DNA from: Clostridiales bacterium
Lineage (GTDB): Bacteria > Bacillota > Clostridia > Oscillospirales > Oscillospiraceae
Assembly (NCBI GenBank): GCA_020860575.1
Contig: JAJBUB010000061.1
Span: 1 to 47,106 of the forward strand
Reading direction: 5' to 3'
DNA length: 47,106 nt
Of the stretch, positions 17,222 through 26,187 are shown one piece after another. Position numbers and translations under genes: made by a program. How positions within the stretch are numbered: position 1 is the stretch's first letter; every line of letters starts with the position of its first letter. A model generated the notes under the pieces. The model was not told where the DNA came from. It saw nothing but the letters and a program-made list of their open reading frames with translations, and made no database searches.

Positions 17222-17227
17222 TATAAT
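17222..17227 (+). promoter_or_regulatory. Extended -10 promoter of the zapA-mrdA operon
   Basis: TATAAT on the plus strand preceded by TGA (extended -10). The -35 region is T-rich but not a good TTGACA. The expected leader to the zapA ATG is about 65 nt. Confidence 0.6.
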
Positions 17228-17297
17228 GAAAAAAGATATGGACAAAGGGACGGGGCGCATCGGCCCCGGCCGTTCTCTGCACTCCGGGAGGTGCCTT

Positions 17298-17630
17298 ATG
17301 AAAGAGAAAATGAACGTCACCATCGCAGGCTCCACCTACACCCTGGTCACCACCGACGACCCTGCCCATGTGGAGCAGGTGGCCGCCCAGGTCGACCAGA
17401 TGATGACCTCCGTCATCCAGCAGGCCAAGGTCTCCGCTCTGGACGCCGCCGTGCTGACGGCGATCAATGCGGTGGACTCCGCTGTCCGGGAGCAGCAGAC
17501 CAGCCAGGGCCTCCGGGACCAGATGAAGGACAACCTGGAGGAGAACCGCAAGCTCCGCCAGGAGCTGGCCGACGCTCGCCGGGAGATCACCCGGCTGAAA
17601 AAGAATCCGAGAAGCAGCGCTTCGAACTGA
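17298..17630 (+). CDS. zapA: Cell-division protein ZapA
   Basis: A 110-residue FtsZ-associated protein that bundles FtsZ filaments at the division ring. The N-terminal globular part starts MNVTIAGSTYTLVTTDDPAHVEQVA and is followed by a long helix and coiled coil (about 45-105) ending in basic residues. This is the usual ZapA layout and length. GGGAGGTG lies 8 bases before ATG 17298. It opens the operon that also holds mreC, mreD and mrdA, linking septation with elongation. Confidence 0.93.
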   Translation: MKEKMNVTIAGSTYTLVTTDDPAHVEQVAAQVDQMMTSVIQQAKVSALDAAVLTAINAVDSAVREQQTSQGLRDQMKDNLEENRKLRQELADARREITRLKKNPRSSASN

Positions 17631-17692
17631 CGCATTTTGACGTGTCGGGACGGTGTCCCGGCGCGCTGAGCAACCACAAGAGGGGAACGGAC

Positions 17693-19774
17693 ATGATGGA
17701 AATACTCTCTCCCGCTGGCTCCTATGAGGCGGTGACCGCCGCCGTCCAGAGCGGAGCGGACGCCGTCTATCTGGGGAGCAAGGCCTTCAACGCCCGGCGA
17801 GGGGCGGCCAATTTCGACGACATCAGCCTCCGATCTGCGGTAGAATACTGTCATCTTAGAGGGGTGAAGGTGTACCTCACTCTGAACACCCTGCTCAATG
17901 ACCGTGAGCTGCCCCAGGCCGCCCGACTGGTCTCCCTGTGCAGTGAGATCGGGGTGGACGCCCTCATCGTCCAGGACCTGGGGGTGGTTCGGATGGCCCG
18001 TCAGGTGGCCCCCGACCTCCCCATCCACGGCTCCACCCAGATGACCGTCCACAGCCTGGACGGGGTGCTGGCCTGCGCCGCCCTGGGGATGGAGCGGGTG
18101 GTGCTGTCCCGGGAGCTGTCCCGGCAGCAGATCGCCTTTATCTGCCGCCGTTCCCCCATCGAAATCGAGGTATTCGTCCACGGGGCGCTGTGCATGTGCT
18201 ACTCCGGTCAGTGCTTTCTCTCCTCTGCCATCGGGGGCAGAAGCGGAAACCGGGGGATGTGCGCCCAGCCATGCCGGATGATGTACGGCTGGGGCGGCAA
18301 TGCCGACAGCTATCCCCTGAGCCTGAAGGATATGTCCCTGGTCCACCACCTCCGGGAGCTGGAGGAGACGGGCGTTGCCAGCGCCAAGATCGAGGGCCGG
18401 ATGAAACGGCCGGAGTATGTGGCCATCGTCACCCGGGTCTATGCCGACGCCCTCCGGGAGGGCCGTCAGCCCACCCAAAAGGAGCTGAACGACCTGACCG
18501 CCGCCTTTAACCGCCAGGGCTTCACCGACGGCTATTACATGGGTAAGACCGGGCCGGAGATGTTCGGCGTTCGGGAGAAGGAGCAGGTCCCTGAGCGGCT
18601 CTTCGCCCAGACCCGGCAGGAGTACCGCCGGGAGCATCCGCAGGTCCCCGTCCGCTTCTCCCTGGAGATGAAGGAGAGCTGCCCTCTCCGGTTGCAGGTA
18701 GAGGATGACCTGGGAAATCAGGTCTCTGCCGAAGGCCCCGTCCCCCAGCAGGCAGTCCACCACGCCGTCACCGAGGAAGAGCTTTGCCGTCAGCTGGAGC
18801 GCACCGGCGGCACACCCTATTTTGCCGACGAGATCGAGACGGCGATCGACCCCGGTCTGTCCGTCTCTCTCTCCGCCGTCAACGGTCTGCGCCGGAGGGT
18901 GCTGGACGATCTGAACGTCCTGCGCATCCGTCCCCCGGAGCGCTCGGCGGGACAGTTTTCCCCCGCCCCGAAGCGGAAGGGCCGGGAGGAGCCGCCTGTC
19001 TTTACCGTCTCTCTGCGCAAGGGAGAACAGCTGACCCGGGGGCTGCTGGATCAAAAGCCTCAGGTTATTTATCTTCCCCCGGAGGAAATTCTCGGCAGCC
19101 GTGCCATGGTGGAGGCTGCCATGGAGCGCTCTGTCGAGGTCTGCGCCGCCCTGCCCCGGATCTGCTGGGACAGCGAGCGGGGCAAGCTGACCGGACAGCT
19201 GGAGCAGGTGCGGGAAATGGGCGTTTCCACCGCCCTGGTGGGAGAGCTGGGGGCGCTGACCCTGGCGCTGAACCTGGACTTCGCCCCACGGGGCGACTTC
19301 GGCCTGGGTGTCTACAATGGGGAGACGTTAGAGCAGCTCAAGGAGATGGGCCTCATCTCCGCCGCCCTGTCCTTTGAGCAACGACTCGCCCAGGTGCGGG
19401 ACGTGAGCAAGCCCATCGACACGGAGCTGATCGTCTACGGACGCCTCCCCCTGATGATCACCCAGAACTGCATCATCAAAAACCGGACGGGCCGGTGCGC
19501 CTGTCAGGGGACCAATATCCTCACCGACCGCACCGGGGCCAGGTTCCCGGTCCTCCCCGCCTGGGGCTGTCGGAACGAGATCCTCAACTCCAAAAAGCTC
19601 TTCCTGGCGGACAAGCCGGAGAGCTGGCAGCACCTGGGCCTGTGGGCCGCGCGGCTGAGCTTTACCACCGAAAATCCCCGGGAATGCGCCACCATCCTGG
19701 AGCGCTATCAGGGCCGCGGGAGCGTCGATCCCTCCGACATCACCCGGGGACTGTACTTCCGGGGGGTCGAATAA
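17693..19774 (+). CDS. U32-family protein (YdcP/RlhA-like)
   Basis: A 693-residue protein. The first half is a U32 TIM-barrel domain starting ILSPAGSYEAVTAAVQSGADAVYLG. The conserved Cys cluster CMCYSGQC...CAQPC lies at about 166-194. The C-terminal part has further Cys (QNCIIKNRTGRCAC near 593-604, WGCRNE near 626). In E. coli RlhA, a member of this group, the protein hydroxylates C2501 of 23S rRNA; others are annotated as collagenase-like proteases. An rRNA-modifying role is more likely than proteolysis, by family knowledge only. Two ATG codons (17693, 17696) follow an AGAGGGGA site. It is 62 bp after zapA, with a small perfect hairpin (17646-17660) between. Confidence 0.88.
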   Translation: MMEILSPAGSYEAVTAAVQSGADAVYLGSKAFNARRGAANFDDISLRSAVEYCHLRGVKVYLTLNTLLNDRELPQAARLVSLCSEIGVDALIVQDLGVVRMARQVAPDLPIHGSTQMTVHSLDGVLACAALGMERVVLSRELSRQQIAFICRRSPIEIEVFVHGALCMCYSGQCFLSSAIGGRSGNRGMCAQPCRMMYGWGGNADSYPLSLKDMSLVHHLRELEETGVASAKIEGRMKRPEYVAIVTRVYADALREGRQPTQKELNDLTAAFNRQGFTDGYYMGKTGPEMFGVREKEQVPERLFAQTRQEYRREHPQVPVRFSLEMKESCPLRLQVEDDLGNQVSAEGPVPQQAVHHAVTEEELCRQLERTGGTPYFADEIETAIDPGLSVSLSAVNGLRRRVLDDLNVLRIRPPERSAGQFSPAPKRKGREEPPVFTVSLRKGEQLTRGLLDQKPQVIYLPPEEILGSRAMVEAAMERSVEVCAALPRICWDSERGKLTGQLEQVREMGVSTALVGELGALTLALNLDFAPRGDFGLGVYNGETLEQLKEMGLISAALSFEQRLAQVRDVSKPIDTELIVYGRLPLMITQNCIIKNRTGRCACQGTNILTDRTGARFPVLPAWGCRNEILNSKKLFLADKPESWQHLGLWAARLSFTTENPRECATILERYQGRGSVDPSDITRGLYFRGVE

Positions 19775-19811
19775 CCGCCCGGGACGGGACACGCAGAAAG
19801 AGGTACACGCC

Positions 19812-20261
19812 ATGAAGCTGAACTGGAAAGCCCTCTCCCCCAAAATCGGCCGGGAGATCCCCGCCCCCTACTACGCCAGCGCGGGAGCCGCCGCCATGGA
19901 CCTCCACGCCTGTCTGGAGGAGCCGGTGACCATTCCCCGGGGAGGGCGCGTCCTCATCCCCACCGGCATCGCTATCGCCCTGCCCTCTCCGGACTATGTG
20001 GCCCTGATCTTCGCCCGCTCCGGGCTGGCCGTCCGCCACGGCATCATCCCCGGCAACTGCGTGGGGGTCATCGACAGCGACTACCGGGGAGAGATCAAGG
20101 TGGGATTGTACAATTCCGGCACCGCCGACTTTACGGTGCAGCCGGGCGACCGCATCGCCCAGATGGCCGTCGTTCCGGTCGTTCAGGCGGAGCTGGTGCA
20201 GACAGATACCCTGGACGAGACAGAGCGGGGCGGCGGCGGCTTCGGCTCCACCGGGCGATAG
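19812..20261 (+). CDS. dut: dUTP diphosphatase
   Basis: A 149-residue trimeric dUTPase that converts dUTP to dUMP and keeps uracil out of DNA. Motifs are in order: AGAAAMDLHA, FARSGLAVRHGI, GVIDSDYRGEIKV (the catalytic Asp lies in the IDSDY part), GDRIAQM, and the C-terminal P-loop-like RGGGGFGSTGR. AAAGAGG lies upstream of ATG. It is between the U32 gene and maf, both related to nucleic-acid quality. Confidence 0.97.
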   Translation: MKLNWKALSPKIGREIPAPYYASAGAAAMDLHACLEEPVTIPRGGRVLIPTGIAIALPSPDYVALIFARSGLAVRHGIIPGNCVGVIDSDYRGEIKVGLYNSGTADFTVQPGDRIAQMAVVPVVQAELVQTDTLDETERGGGGFGSTGR

Positions 20262-20306
20262 CCAGCGGCCAGTGGTTAATGGTCAGTGATAAAGGAGAAT
20301 ATGATT

Positions 20307-20882
20307 ATGTCGATTATTTTAGCCTCTCAGTCTCCCCGGCGGCGGGCGCTGCTGGAGCAGATGGGCATTACCGATTTCACCGTCCTCCCCGCCAGGGGGC
20401 AGGAGGATATGTCCGCCGAGCTGACACCGGAGCATCTGGTGGAGACCCTGGCACTGAATAAGGGCCGGGAGGTCGCCGCCAGGACAGCGGCGGGCAACCT
20501 GGTCATTGCCGCCGATACGGTGGTGGCTCTTCACGGGGAGATTCTGGGAAAGCCCCAGGACGAAGCGGACGCCTATCGGATGCTTCAGCTCCTCTCCGGG
20601 GAGACCCACGCCGTCCATACCGGCGTGGCCGTCCTCCGGGACGGGCAGACCCTGTGTGAGCATGAGACCACCCTGGTCCGGTTCCGTTCCCTCTCCGAGC
20701 GGGAGATCCGGGCCTACATCGCCACCGGGGAGCCGATGGACAAGGCCGGGGCCTACGGCATCCAGGGCCGGGGAGCCGTGCTGATCGAAGGCATTCAGGG
20801 AGATTACTGCAACGTGGTGGGTCTGCCGGTCTGCCGCCTGAGCCGGATGCTGGAGACCTTCGGCGTCCGGGCACTGGGATAA
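20307..20882 (+). CDS. maf: Maf-like nucleotide pyrophosphatase
   Basis: A 191-residue house-cleaning pyrophosphatase that hydrolyses dTTP/UTP or modified nucleotides. It begins IILASQSPRRRALLEQMGI, which has the SxSPRR loop, and holds IAADTVVALHGEILGKP and KAGAYGIQGRGAVLIEGIQGDYCNVVGLP motifs. ATG 20307 has AAGGAG 9 bases before it; the in-frame GTG 20286 and ATG 20301 do not. Maf next to mreC/mreD is an arrangement found in many bacteria and was first linked to septum formation. Confidence 0.95.
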   Translation: MSIILASQSPRRRALLEQMGITDFTVLPARGQEDMSAELTPEHLVETLALNKGREVAARTAAGNLVIAADTVVALHGEILGKPQDEADAYRMLQLLSGETHAVHTGVAVLRDGQTLCEHETTLVRFRSLSEREIRAYIATGEPMDKAGAYGIQGRGAVLIEGIQGDYCNVVGLPVCRLSRMLETFGVRALG

Positions 20883-20907
20883 GCTGCCGGGACGGGGACG
20901 GGTCACC

Positions 20908-21744
20908 ATGAAGAAATTCCTTCAAAAAAACGGCTTCGCCGTGCTCATTGTCGCCCTGCTGCTGACGGCGGCGGTGTCCATTCTCACCGCCCTGATGCCC
21001 GTAGACCCGCTCACCGATCTGGCGGGTATCCTCGCCACCCCCTTCCGGGCGGCGGCGACTGCGGTGACCTCCTGGGCGGAGGGCATCTGGGACTATGCCA
21101 CCGAGTATGAGGCGCTGAAGGAGGAAAACGAAGCACTCAGGCTCCAGGTGGCCCAGTTGGAGGAGGAGAACCGGGAGGCCACAGAGGCGCTGGAAGAAAA
21201 CGAGCGTCTCCGGGAGCTACTGGAGCTGCGGGAAAAGCGCTCCGACTTCGTCTTTGAGTCCGCCACCGTCACCGGGCGCAGCGTCACCAGCTGGTCCGCC
21301 ACCCTGACCATCAGCAAGGGCACTGCCCAGGGAATAGAGGAGGGCGACTGTGTCATCACCGAGGCCGGCTACCTGGTGGGGGTCATAGGGGAGGCGGGGA
21401 CCAACTGGTCCACCGTGGTCACGATCATCGACCCGGACACCTCTATGGGCGCCCTGGTCTTTTCCACTGGGGAGGACGGACTGCTGGAAGGCGATCTGAC
21501 TCTGATGCTGGAGGGAGCTTGCCGCCTGTCCTATCTGAGTACCGATTCGGCTATCGCCGTTGGAGATGAGGTGCTGACCTCCGGGCTGGGGGGCGTCTAC
21601 CCCTCCGGGCTGGTGATCGGCACGGTAGAGCGGGTGGAGACCACCTCCTCCGGCGTGGAGCTGTACGCCGTTCTCCGGCCTTCCGCCGACCTGGAGGCGC
21701 TGGAAGAGGTTTTCGTCATCAAAGAATTTGACATCGTAGAGTGA
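20908..21744 (+). CDS. mreC: Rod-shape-determining protein MreC
   Basis: A 278-residue scaffold of the elongasome. One membrane helix at about 9-29, a coiled coil at about 62-108 rich in Glu and Leu, and then a periplasm-facing double beta-barrel domain (about 115-275) containing GDCVITEAGYLVGVIGE and GVYPSGLVIGTV motifs. It interacts with MreD and PBP2, both encoded next to it. The stop overlaps a possible GTG start of mreD. Confidence 0.95.
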   Translation: MKKFLQKNGFAVLIVALLLTAAVSILTALMPVDPLTDLAGILATPFRAAATAVTSWAEGIWDYATEYEALKEENEALRLQVAQLEEENREATEALEENERLRELLELREKRSDFVFESATVTGRSVTSWSATLTISKGTAQGIEEGDCVITEAGYLVGVIGEAGTNWSTVVTIIDPDTSMGALVFSTGEDGLLEGDLTLMLEGACRLSYLSTDSAIAVGDEVLTSGLGGVYPSGLVIGTVERVETTSSGVELYAVLRPSADLEALEEVFVIKEFDIVE

Positions 21745-21776
21745 AGGGCATGATCAGGAATCGAAGGCAAAACCGA

Positions 21777-22307
21777 ATGAAACGTCCCCCCTCCCCTCCT
21801 CGCCGGGAGGAGGCGTCCGGCTGGCCGGTCCGTGTCGGTGTGTTGCTTCTTTGCTTTTTTCTGGAGCGGTGCGTCCTCAACCGTTTCCCCCTCTGGGGCG
21901 GCACTCCGTTGCTGATGCCCCTGGCGGTGGCGGCCATCGGCTTTCTGGAGGGTTCCGGCCCCGGGGCGGTCTGCGGCCTGGGGGCGGGATTGGCAGGCGC
22001 TCTGGCCATCGGCTCCGACGGGACCGCCCTCATCTGGTTTGAGACCGCTGTGGGCCTGGTCTGTGGCGTCACCCTGGACAAGTCCCTGGGCCGCACCTTT
22101 CCCGGCTATCTGCTCTGTGCCCTGGGGACCGTGCTTCTCTGGGAGGGGTTACAGTCGGTCATCCACATTCTCTTTCTGGGGGACGCCCCCGGGACGGTGC
22201 TGGCCCTGGCCGGGGCGGAGGGGGGCTATTCCCTGCTCTTTGCGCCGGTCATTTACCTGGTTTTTCACTTGCTCCACGACCGGTTCCGGTCGGAGCTGGA
22301 GTTTTAA
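21777..22307 (+). CDS. mreD: Rod-shape-determining protein MreD
   Basis: About 176 residues of mainly hydrophobic sequence with 5 predicted membrane segments, the usual MreD size. It forms the membrane part of the elongasome with MreC. Sequence is weakly conserved, so the call rests largely on position between mreC and mrdA and on topology. The start is uncertain: ATG 21777 has AAGG 9 bases upstream, but ATG 21750 or GTG 21741, which overlaps the mreC stop, are also possible. Confidence 0.85.
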   Translation: MKRPPSPPRREEASGWPVRVGVLLLCFFLERCVLNRFPLWGGTPLLMPLAVAAIGFLEGSGPGAVCGLGAGLAGALAIGSDGTALIWFETAVGLVCGVTLDKSLGRTFPGYLLCALGTVLLWEGLQSVIHILFLGDAPGTVLALAGAEGGYSLLFAPVIYLVFHLLHDRFRSELEF

Positions 22308-22313
22308 CGGCCT

Positions 22314-24380
22314 ATGAGACAGAATACCTTTCGCTTTCGCAGTCTAATCCTGGCCGCTGCGCTGCTGGCCGCTCTGGTGTGGTTCCTGGTGTTGCTCTAT
22401 GACGACCAGGTTGTTAACGGCATCAACATTGACGAGTCCTCCGCCGCCAACACCATCACCACCGAGGAGACGGTAGAGGCCGCCCGGGGCATCATCACCG
22501 ACCGGAACGGCCAGGTCCTGGTGAGCAACGAGACGATTTACAACGTGGCTCTGGACGTGGGAGCCATGGGAGATTACAGCGCTCAGGCCTCCGTCGTCCG
22601 ACGGCTGCTGGAGCTGTGCCAGGAGCTGGGGTTGGAGGCCAACGACGGCGGACTCCCCCTGACCTGGGACGGAGAGAGCTGGCAGTTTACCTCAGATTCC
22701 CCCTTCGTCACCGAGGACGAGGAGGGGAACGCCTCCGATACCCGGTTTGCCCAGCTCTGTCAGGAGATGGGCTGGCCCACCGACGCCTCCGCGCCGGAAA
22801 AAACGGCCCAGGCCATGCTCTCCACCTTCGGTCTGGAGGACGAGGGCGACCGGGAGATATTGGATGTGCTGTACGCCTGCTACCTCCGGGAAAAAGAGAT
22901 CCTGTGGACCACCTGGTATCTGGCCGAAGACGTGGATATCGCCTTTATCGCCACCGTCAAGGAGGAGGGCCTGTCCGGAGTGGAGATCAAATCCACCACC
23001 CAGCGGGTCTATCAGACCGCCTACGCCGCCCATCTTCTGGGCCAGGTGGGGCTGATCTCCGCCGAGGACTGGGACGAGGGGGAGAATTACCAGTCCCAGG
23101 GCTATTCCATGGATGCCACCGTGGGCATCTCCGGGGCGGAATACGCCTTTGAGTCCTATCTCCGGGGCACCTCTGGCACGGTGCAGCGGGTGACCAGTCT
23201 GGACGGGAACCTGCTCAGCGAAAGCTATGTGGAGGAGCCGGTGGCGGGCAATACCGTGGTGTTGACCCTGGATATCGGTCTCCAGGAGGCAGTGGAACAG
23301 GCCCTGGCGGAGTACACCGAGGAGATCAACGGCGGTGAGGGCGGCAGCGCCGCCGTGGTCATCGACGTCTCCGACGGCAGCGTTCTGGCGGCGGCCTCCT
23401 GGCCCACCTATGACATCTCCCAGTACCGGGCACTGTACAGTGAGCTGGCCTCAGACGAGTTGAATCCCCTGTTCAACCGAGCCTTTCTGGGTACCTATGC
23501 CCCCGGCTCCACCTATAAGATGGTCACTGCCACCGCCGGACTGAATACCGGGGTCATCACCGCCGACTCCACCATTCGCTGCACCGGCTACATGGACTAC
23601 TATGGCACCACCTTCCGCTGCTGGTACTATCGGCAATACGGTATGACTCACGGGTTAGAGACGGTGACAGAGGCGCTGCGGGACTCCTGCAACATCTTCT
23701 TCTATACCGTGGGCAGTCAGGTGGGCATTGAGACGCTGACGGAGTACGCCCAGAGCTACGGCCTGGGGGTGTCCACCGGCATCGAGCTGAGCGAATCCAC
23801 CGGCGTCAACGCCGGGCCGGAGTACAGCGACCAGGTGGGGACGGTCTGGTACCCGGGCAACACCCTCTCCGCCGCCATCGGCCAGAGCGACAACCAGTTC
23901 ACCCCCCTTCAGATCTGCAATTACATCGCCACCCTGGTCAACGGGGGAAACCGCTATTCCGTCCATCTGCTGAAAAGCGTCACCACGGCCAGGGACGGCG
24001 AGGTGATCGCAGCGTATGAGCCGGAGGTGGTCAGCACGGTGGAATTGGCCGACGGCGACCGGGCCGCCATCCTGGAGGGGATGGCGGAGGTGGTGGAGAG
24101 TACCTCCACAGTAAAGGAGGCCTTTGCCAACCTCACGGAGCAGGGCATTCAGGTGGGGGCCAAAACCGGCTCCGCCCAGGTCTCCGGTCAGGAGAACGCC
24201 AACGGCCTGTTCGTCTGCTTCGCCCCCTACGACGACCCGGAGATCGCCGTCTGCGTGGCGGTGGAAAAGGGCGGCTCCGGCGCCGCCACGTCAGTGATCG
24301 CCGCCGCCATTATGGAATACTACTTCTCTGTTGAACCCTCTGAGATGGAGTCAGAGACAGAAAGCGATCCGGCCATGTAG
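22314..24380 (+). CDS. mrdA: Penicillin-binding protein 2 (elongation transpeptidase)
   Basis: A 688-residue class B PBP that cross-links peptidoglycan along the cell side wall. One membrane helix at about 9-29, then a dimerisation/pedestal domain beginning ARGIITDRNGQVLVSNE. The transpeptidase active site has STYK (Ser about 399), SCN (about 458-460) and KTGS (Lys about 617). It ends in an acidic Glu/Ser-rich tail. It follows mreD by 6 bp, has no clear ribosome binding site, and is last in the operon before a strong hairpin. Confidence 0.95.
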   Translation: MRQNTFRFRSLILAAALLAALVWFLVLLYDDQVVNGINIDESSAANTITTEETVEAARGIITDRNGQVLVSNETIYNVALDVGAMGDYSAQASVVRRLLELCQELGLEANDGGLPLTWDGESWQFTSDSPFVTEDEEGNASDTRFAQLCQEMGWPTDASAPEKTAQAMLSTFGLEDEGDREILDVLYACYLREKEILWTTWYLAEDVDIAFIATVKEEGLSGVEIKSTTQRVYQTAYAAHLLGQVGLISAEDWDEGENYQSQGYSMDATVGISGAEYAFESYLRGTSGTVQRVTSLDGNLLSESYVEEPVAGNTVVLTLDIGLQEAVEQALAEYTEEINGGEGGSAAVVIDVSDGSVLAAASWPTYDISQYRALYSELASDELNPLFNRAFLGTYAPGSTYKMVTATAGLNTGVITADSTIRCTGYMDYYGTTFRCWYYRQYGMTHGLETVTEALRDSCNIFFYTVGSQVGIETLTEYAQSYGLGVSTGIELSESTGVNAGPEYSDQVGTVWYPGNTLSAAIGQSDNQFTPLQICNYIATLVNGGNRYSVHLLKSVTTARDGEVIAAYEPEVVSTVELADGDRAAILEGMAEVVESTSTVKEAFANLTEQGIQVGAKTGSAQVSGQENANGLFVCFAPYDDPEIAVCVAVEKGGSGAATSVIAAAIMEYYFSVEPSEMESETESDPAM

Positions 24381-24407
24381 CTTCTCTCAAACCCTGTTAC
24401 AGCTGCA

Positions 24408-24443
24408 AACGCCCCGGAACAGCGGTCGCTGTTCCGGGGCGTT
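24408..24443 (+). terminator. Terminator of the zapA-mrdA operon
   Basis: A perfect 16-bp stem (24408-24423 with 24428-24443) and a 4-nt loop. The T tract is poor (GTTGTG). It lies between convergent mrdA and modC and may serve both strands. Confidence 0.65.
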
Positions 24444-24448
24444 GTGCG

Positions 24449-25480
24449 TCATTCCTCCAAGGGCAACACCTGCTCCGGGGGCAGATAGAGCCACCGGGGG
24501 GCCGCCGTGCCGGCGGGACGGTTCCAGAGGATAGGAGCAGTCTGGGGACGGTCCGGGGGAACGAGACAGGTGCGCAGGTCGAAGGGACCGGCGATCTCCC
24601 GGAGGACCTCCGTCTCCACCACGTTGTCTCCCGGCCTGTCTGCGGGGCGGGGGCCGTTGGGACGCAGACCCACCAATGTCACGCCGGGAGACACGGCCTG
24701 GGCGGTGGTCAGCTCCACGCCCCAGCCGATGAGCCGGAGCCGATGCTCCCCCACAGGGACAGCCTCCAGAATCGTCTCACAGCCGGTGAGCCGGGCCACC
24801 TGCCGCCGCCGGGGATTGGCCAGCACCTCCTCCCGGGGGGCCTGGAGCAAAATCTGCCCCTGGTCCATGACCACCAGCTCCTTACAGAAGTGATAGACCT
24901 CCTCCAGCCGGTGGGAGACCAGAATGGCCTGCCCGGAGAAGCTGCGCAAAAAGTCGGTCAGCTCCTGCTGTAGCTCGTCCCGGAGCACCTGATCCAGGGC
25001 GGAGAACGGCTCATCCAAGAGGATGGTCTTTGGCTCTGGGGCCATCATCCGGGCCAAGGCCACCCGCTGCTGCTGGCCGCCGGAGAGCTGGGCGGGGCAG
25101 CGGCCCTCCAGCCCCTCCAGACGGAACTGGGCAACGAGGGATTGCACCCGCTCATGCCGCTGGGCCTTGGGCAAGCGGAGACCGGAGGCGATATTCTGAG
25201 CCACCGTCATGGTGGGGAACAGGGCGTAGTTCTGGAACAGATAGCCCACCTGACGGCTTCTGGGGGGCAGATCGACCTTTTGGGCGCTGTCGTACAGCAG
25301 CCGTCCGTCCACCTCGATGCGTCCCCGGTCGGGGGAGACGACCCCGGCGATGGATTTCAAAGTCATGCTCTTGCCGCAGCCGGAGGCGCCCAGGATGCCG
25401 ATGCGGGGGCACTGGCTCTCCAGGGCGATATTTAAGGTAAAACGGCCCAGCTCCCGCTCTAATTGCAGAGAGATCGCCAT
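24449..25480 (-). CDS. modC: Molybdate ABC transporter ATP-binding protein
   Basis: A 343-residue ATPase. Walker A GASGCGKS is at about 30-37, Q loop in LFQNYALFP, signature LSGGQQQR at about 130-137, and Walker B with ILLDEPFSALD. The region after about 230 is longer than a plain ATPase and probably holds a TOBE/Mop domain that binds oxyanion. ATG 25480 has an AGAGGTGGT site. The modB stop lies 1 bp upstream, so they are coupled. The ORF could extend to 25552 but would overlap modB. Confidence 0.92.
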   Translation of the reverse strand: MAISLQLERELGRFTLNIALESQCPRIGILGASGCGKSMTLKSIAGVVSPDRGRIEVDGRLLYDSAQKVDLPPRSRQVGYLFQNYALFPTMTVAQNIASGLRLPKAQRHERVQSLVAQFRLEGLEGRCPAQLSGGQQQRVALARMMAPEPKTILLDEPFSALDQVLRDELQQELTDFLRSFSGQAILVSHRLEEVYHFCKELVVMDQGQILLQAPREEVLANPRRRQVARLTGCETILEAVPVGEHRLRLIGWGVELTTAQAVSPGVTLVGLRPNGPRPADRPGDNVVETEVLREIAGPFDLRTCLVPPDRPQTAPILWNRPAGTAAPRWLYLPPEQVLPLEE

Positions 25481-25481
25481 A

Positions 25482-26186
25482 CTACCACCTCTCTTTCGGG
25501 GCAGCCGTCCGGCTGGAGAGCAGATTGATGGCAAGAATGAGGACAAAGGCAATGATGATGACCACCGCCACCCAGATGCCCGCCGTCAAATAGTCGCCGT
25601 TTTGCAGCACCATGGCGATGCGCTGGGAGATGGTGCCTGTCTTTCCGGCGATATTGCCCGCCAGCATGGAGGTGGCCCCGTACTCCCCGATGGCCCGTGC
25701 AAAGGTGAGCACTGTGCCGGAGGCCACGCCGGGGCCGGCGGTGGGGATAATCACCCGCCAGAAGATGACGGTGTCGCTCATCCCCAGGGTGCGGGCGGCG
25801 TGGATCAGGTCCACGTCCACCTGCTCAAAGGCAGCCCGGGTGTTGCGGTACATCAGGGGGAAGGCGATCACCGTGGCGGCAATCACGCAGCCCAGAAAGG
25901 TCTGCACCACCTTGATGCCCAAGTATTCGTAGAGGAAGCTGCCGAAGGGGCGACGCAGGGAGAAGATCAGCAGCAGGAAAAAGCCCGCCACCGTGGGGGG
26001 AAGCACCATGGGCAGGGTCAGCAGCCCGTCCAAAACAGCCTTCCATCTCGGAGTGGCGGACATGGCCCGGCGGGCCGCCCACAGCCCCAGAAAGAAGCTG
26101 AGGACTGTGGCGGCGGCGCCGGATTCCAGTGTGATCCAGAGGGGCGACCAGTCCAGATGGGAGATGGTCGAGATCAGCTCCTCCAT
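25482..26186 (-). CDS. modB: Molybdate ABC transporter permease
   Basis: A 234-residue inner-membrane permease with about 5-6 membrane helices. The coupling motif seen as EYGATSMLAGNI is typical of ModB-like proteins (EFGAT-type). It begins MEELISTISHLDWSPLWITL. ATG 26186 is 1 bp after the modA stop, so a longer start at 26237 inside modA is rejected. It forms the membrane channel of ModABC. Confidence 0.94.
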   Translation of the reverse strand: MEELISTISHLDWSPLWITLESGAAATVLSFFLGLWAARRAMSATPRWKAVLDGLLTLPMVLPPTVAGFFLLLIFSLRRPFGSFLYEYLGIKVVQTFLGCVIAATVIAFPLMYRNTRAAFEQVDVDLIHAARTLGMSDTVIFWRVIIPTAGPGVASGTVLTFARAIGEYGATSMLAGNIAGKTGTISQRIAMVLQNGDYLTAGIWVAVVIIIAFVLILAINLLSSRTAAPKERW

Positions 26187-26187
26187 A

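Noticed and set aside
20262-20306. Short repetitive-looking segment (CAGTGGTTAATGGTCAGTG) before maf
   Set aside because: Small and with no second copy seen nearby. It may be a repeat fragment but I cannot support it from this window.
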